Assembly (NCBI GenBank): GCA_035295845.1
Contig: DATGIF010000008.1
Location: 1 to 64,000 of the forward strand
Origin: Palsa-892 sp035295845
GTDB lineage: Bacteria > Pseudomonadota > Alphaproteobacteria > Rhizobiales > Xanthobacteraceae
DNA: 64,000 nucleotides
Direction: 5' to 3'
Both the position numbers and the translations under genes were made by a program. Of the stretch, positions 60,668 to 64,000 are shown one piece after another. How positions within the stretch are numbered: position 1 is the first letter of the stretch; every line of letters starts with the position of its first letter. Below the pieces are notes generated by a model. That model was given only the letters and a program-made list of their open reading frames with translations. It was not told the DNA's origin and searched no databases.

Positions 60668-61240
60668 TCAGAGTTCGGATTCCGCCAGAGCGATAAGCCT
60701 TCTCAGCCCCGCGCGCAAGAAATCCGCCACGCGGCCGTCGCGCATCCCGCCGCCGTCGTCGAAGGCCTGGGCCGCCTCGCTCACCGCCACCTGTTCGGGG
60801 AGCACGAGCGCACCGAGGCCCAACTCCAGCACCTGGCGGAGCGCGATGAGCGCGCGATAGCCGCCAAGGCGGCCGTTCGAGGTCGAGCCGATCGCGAAAT
60901 AACGGCCCTTGAAGGGATCGGCGGCGGGCTCCTTCGCGCGCGAAACCCAGTCGAGCGCGTTCTTCAGAAGCGGCGGCGTCGACGCATTATATTCGGGCGT
61001 CGCGATGAAGACGCCGCGGTGCGCCAGAATCATGCGCCGCAATTTGCGCGCGTTCTCTGGCGCGCCTTCGCGCGCTTCATAGTCGCCGTCATAGAGCGGC
61101 ATCGGATAATCGGCGAGCGAAATGAAGCTCGTGTCGGCATCGAGGAGCGACAACTCCTTGGCGGCGAAAGCCGCGAGCTTTTGGCTGAAGGCGCCCGTGC
61201 GGATCGAGCCCGCAAACACCAGAATGCGCGGCTTCGCCAT
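60668..61240 (-). CDS. NADPH-dependent FMN reductase family protein
   Basis: A 190-residue flavodoxin-like quinone/azo reductase. The N-terminal FMN-phosphate loop is VFAGSIRTGAFSQKLA (about 8-23). The second signature VFIATPEYNASTPPLLKNALDW (about 76-97) binds flavin and is followed by the GSTSNGRLGGYRA segment. The electron acceptor is unknown. It lies 3 nt after the methyltransferase gene and 4 nt before pyrF, so it is transcribed with them. Confidence 0.9.
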   Translation of the reverse strand: MAKPRILVFAGSIRTGAFSQKLAAFAAKELSLLDADTSFISLADYPMPLYDGDYEAREGAPENARKLRRMILAHRGVFIATPEYNASTPPLLKNALDWVSRAKEPAADPFKGRYFAIGSTSNGRLGGYRALIALRQVLELGLGALVLPEQVAVSEAAQAFDDGGGMRDGRVADFLRAGLRRLIALAESEL

Positions 61241-61243
61241 TGA

Positions 61244-61840
61244 TCAGACTGATCGATAGACCCAGACCCGCGCCGGCGGCAGGTTCAGCCAGATGCGCGG
61301 CGAGGCGGTGATCGAATAACGGCTCGGGCGCGGCGGGATCGGCGCCGCCATCGCGTAGGTGAACTGCACGAACGGGGCGCCGTGGTGCAGGAGCCGCAAC
61401 GCCGAGGCAAGCGTGCGGAGCCGCACCGGCATCGGCCGCGTCATCAACGGCAGGCTGGAAACGATGGCGGCAAGCGGCCGGTCGGCCGCGCCGTTGAGCG
61501 TATCAGCGAGCGCGTAGCCGTCGCCTTCGACGACGCGCACGCCCGGAAAGCGCCGGCGCAGGAGCTCGCAGAACTCGCGATTGTATTCGACGAGCACGAG
61601 CCGCTCCGGCGCGATCCCGCGGGCGAGGATCGCCTCCGTCACCGGCCCGGTGCCGGGGCCGATCTCGACGACGGGGCCGGGAATGGCCGGGTCGATCACC
61701 GCCGCCATGGCCTTGGCGAGCGCGGGGCTCGACGGCGAGACGGCGCCGGTCTTGAGCGGACTCTGCAGCCACGACGAAAGGAAGCGCACCTCGTCGTCGA
61801 GGCGAAGCTTCGGCTTCTTGGCAACAAAAGAACGGGACAT
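61244..61840 (-). CDS. SAM-dependent methyltransferase, PmtA-like (phospholipid N-methyltransferase)
   Basis: A 198-residue class I methyltransferase. SAM motif I is VVEIGPGTGPVTEAIL (about 57-72), preceded by TGAVSPSSPALAKAMA, a conserved pre-motif in PmtA enzymes. Motif IV is IVSSLPLMTRPMP (about 129-141). PmtA of Sinorhizobium makes phosphatidylcholine from phosphatidylethanolamine, is about 200 residues long, and shows this pattern. The position near dnaJ also fits what I recall of rhizobial genomes. The substrate is inferred from similarity. Confidence 0.82.
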   Translation of the reverse strand: MSRSFVAKKPKLRLDDEVRFLSSWLQSPLKTGAVSPSSPALAKAMAAVIDPAIPGPVVEIGPGTGPVTEAILARGIAPERLVLVEYNREFCELLRRRFPGVRVVEGDGYALADTLNGAADRPLAAIVSSLPLMTRPMPVRLRTLASALRLLHHGAPFVQFTYAMAAPIPPRPSRYSITASPRIWLNLPPARVWVYRSV

Positions 61841-61921
61841 GGCGGCGGGGCACCGTCAAAACCGGGCGATTATCGCATAGTTCTGGGCGCGCGCCAGCGC
61901 GTCAAAGGTGCGATGCAGCGG

Positions 61922-63034
61922 TTATTCGAAAAGTTCCCGCATCTTGGCGAAAAAACCGCTCGATTCGGGGTGGGTGTCCTTCGAACTTTCCTTCTCGAAC
62001 TCCTTCAGGAGCTCCTTCTGGCGCCTGGTGAGCTTCTGCGGCGTTTCGACCGTGACCTGCACGTACATGTCGCCGCGCGTCTTCGAGCGCAGCACCGGCA
62101 TGCCCTTCGCCTGCAGGCGGAAGCGTTTTCCGCTCTGCGTGCCCTCGGGGACTTTGACGCGCGTCTTGCCGCCGTCGACAATCGGCACATCGAACTCGCC
62201 GCCCAGCGAAGCGGTCGTCATCGAAATCGGCACCCGGCAGAAAAGGTCGGCGCCCTCGCGCTGAAACATCGCGTGCGGAATGATCGAGAGAAAAATGTAA
62301 AGGTCGCCCGCGGCACCGCCGCGCAGGCCGGCTTCGCCCTCGCCCGCGAGCCGAATGCGCGTTCCATCCTCGACGCCCGCCGGAATCTGCACCTCCAGCG
62401 TGCGCTCGCGCGTAATTCGGCCGGCGCCGCCGCACGCGGCACAAGGCTCTTCGATCACCGAGCCGCGGCCCTGGCAGGCGGGGCAGGTGCGTTCGAGCGT
62501 GAAGAAGCCTTGCGCGTGACGGATGCGGCCGGCGCCGCCGCAGTTGCGGCACGCCTTCGGCTGCGTGCCGGGCTTGGCGCCGGTGCCGGAGCAGGTCTCG
62601 CAGGTGACGCTCGTCGGCAGCCGCACCTGCGCGGTCTTGCCGACGAAGGCTTCCTCCAGCGTGATCTCGAGATTGTAGCGGAGGTCGGCGCCGCGCTCGC
62701 GGCCGGAGGCGCGGCCGCGGCGGCCGCCGCCCATGCCGAAGAGATCGTCGAAGATGTCGTGAAAAGCGGATGTGAAGTCGGTGCCGAAGCCGGCGGCGCC
62801 GCCGCCGTGTTCGAAGGCCGAGTGACCGAAGCGATCATAGGCGGCGCGGCGCGTGCCGTCCTTGAGCACGTCATAGGCCTCGTTGATTTCCTTGAAGCGA
62901 TGCTCGCAATCGGTATCGCCCGGATTCTTGTCGGGATGCCACTTCATCGCGAGCTTGCGGAAGGCGAGCTTGACGTCCTCCTCGCTCGCCGAGCGTGTGA
63001 GGCCGAGCACCTCGTAATAGTCCCGCTTCGTCAT
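61922..63034 (-). CDS. dnaJ: Chaperone protein DnaJ
   Basis: The Hsp40 partner of DnaK. From the ATG at 63034 it has 370 residues. The J-domain (about 1-70) has the HPD motif in KWHPDKNPGD. A short Gly/Phe-rich region with FGMGGGRRGRA-like sequence follows. Four zinc repeats are CETCSGTG, CRNCGGAG, CPACQGRG and CAACGGAG (about 136-205). The C-terminal substrate-binding domains end in MRELFE. A GGGAG site precedes the ATG. A strong terminator lies between it and dnaK. Confidence 0.96.
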   Translation of the reverse strand: MTKRDYYEVLGLTRSASEEDVKLAFRKLAMKWHPDKNPGDTDCEHRFKEINEAYDVLKDGTRRAAYDRFGHSAFEHGGGAAGFGTDFTSAFHDIFDDLFGMGGGRRGRASGRERGADLRYNLEITLEEAFVGKTAQVRLPTSVTCETCSGTGAKPGTQPKACRNCGGAGRIRHAQGFFTLERTCPACQGRGSVIEEPCAACGGAGRITRERTLEVQIPAGVEDGTRIRLAGEGEAGLRGGAAGDLYIFLSIIPHAMFQREGADLFCRVPISMTTASLGGEFDVPIVDGGKTRVKVPEGTQSGKRFRLQAKGMPVLRSKTRGDMYVQVTVETPQKLTRRQKELLKEFEKESSKDTHPESSGFFAKMRELFE

Positions 63035-63072
63035 TGCGCTCCCGCCCGCCGCGCTCGAAGCGCTCATTAAAA

Positions 63073-63103
63073 GGCCGCCCCCGGAAGAACGCCGGAGGCA
63101 GCC
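63073..63103 (-). terminator. Intrinsic terminator between dnaK and dnaJ
   Basis: On the minus strand GGCTGCCTCCGG (63103-63092) pairs along 12 positions, including G-U pairs, with CCGGGGGCGGCC (63084-63073), loop 7 nt, followed directly by TTTTAA. It lies 40 nt past the dnaK stop and 38 nt before the dnaJ start. It should end most dnaK transcripts and let a fraction continue into dnaJ, fitting the excess of DnaK over DnaJ in cells. Confidence 0.85.
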
Positions 63104-63143
63104 GTCTTAGCCCGTTCAGCGAATTTCCGCAGCGTGCGGAGCA

Positions 63144-64000
<857 letters not shown>

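Overview
The window is a gene-dense, GC-rich chromosomal segment of an alphaproteobacterium, most likely of the order Hyphomicrobiales (Rhizobiales). The evidence is gene order and family type: rpsT-dnaA-dnaN, the mutM/ubiE/ubiB/coaBC/dut block, a DivL-type cell-cycle kinase, AddAB in place of RecBCD, an AccD without zinc-ribbon cysteines, a CP4-like EPSP synthase scaffold, the Hsp20-DUF1150 pair, and dnaK-dnaJ followed by a PmtA-like methyltransferase, pyrF, dapB and gpmA. These assignments come from reading the sequence without database searches. Almost everything is core housekeeping. I see no insertion sequence, prophage, CRISPR array or recognisable defence island.

Layout, 1-23 kb. dnaN (cut by the left edge), dnaA and rpsT lie on the minus strand, with about 930 gene-free bases upstream of dnaA. 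An enoyl-CoA hydratase and mutM follow. On the plus strand come ubiE-ubiB (ubiquinone), coaBC-dut, an Rrf2-type regulator with cysK, then divL, a fused TsaE/AmgK-type kinase, a MurU-type nucleotidyltransferase, addB-addA and trxA. The kinase and nucleotidyltransferase look like cell-wall sugar recycling; AddAB processes DNA double-strand breaks.

23-42 kb. A long minus-strand stretch, read in transcription order, is aroA-cmk-rpsA, sppA-ihfB-lapA, an ornithine-cyclodeaminase-family gene, trpF-trpB-trpA, accD and folC. Divergent from aroA is a TIGR02300-type gene followed by tRNA-Ala. A small heat-shock operon (hsp20-DUF1150) is preceded by an exact tandem duplication of what reads as an RpoH promoter. 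Facing it on the minus strand is tRNA-Leu, rnd, lptC-lptA-lptB, rpoN and ptsN, which covers lipopolysaccharide transport, sigma-54 and nitrogen PTS. The hpf gene commonly found between rpoN and ptsN is absent.

42-64 kb. An NDUFA9-like protein, uppP, a glutathione S-transferase, queG and an orphan small membrane protein lead to the translation block infC (AUU start), rpmI, rplT, pheS and pheT. Next come a Dph6-like ATP pyrophosphatase, a Tat-exported amine-oxidase-like flavoprotein, an EI24 protein, nth, a DUF2244 protein and an Ada-like methyltransferase. The last block is minus strand: dnaK (cut by the right edge), an intrinsic terminator, dnaJ, a PmtA-like methyltransferase, an FMN reductase, pyrF, DUF1330, dapB, gpmA and a polysaccharide-deacetylase-like protein.

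The observations most worth following up are the duplicated heat-shock promoter, the tyrosine at the phosphorylation site of DivL, a nearly identical 18-nt element upstream of both rpsA and aroA, the GANTC-rich dnaA leader, and the low-GC orphan membrane protein.
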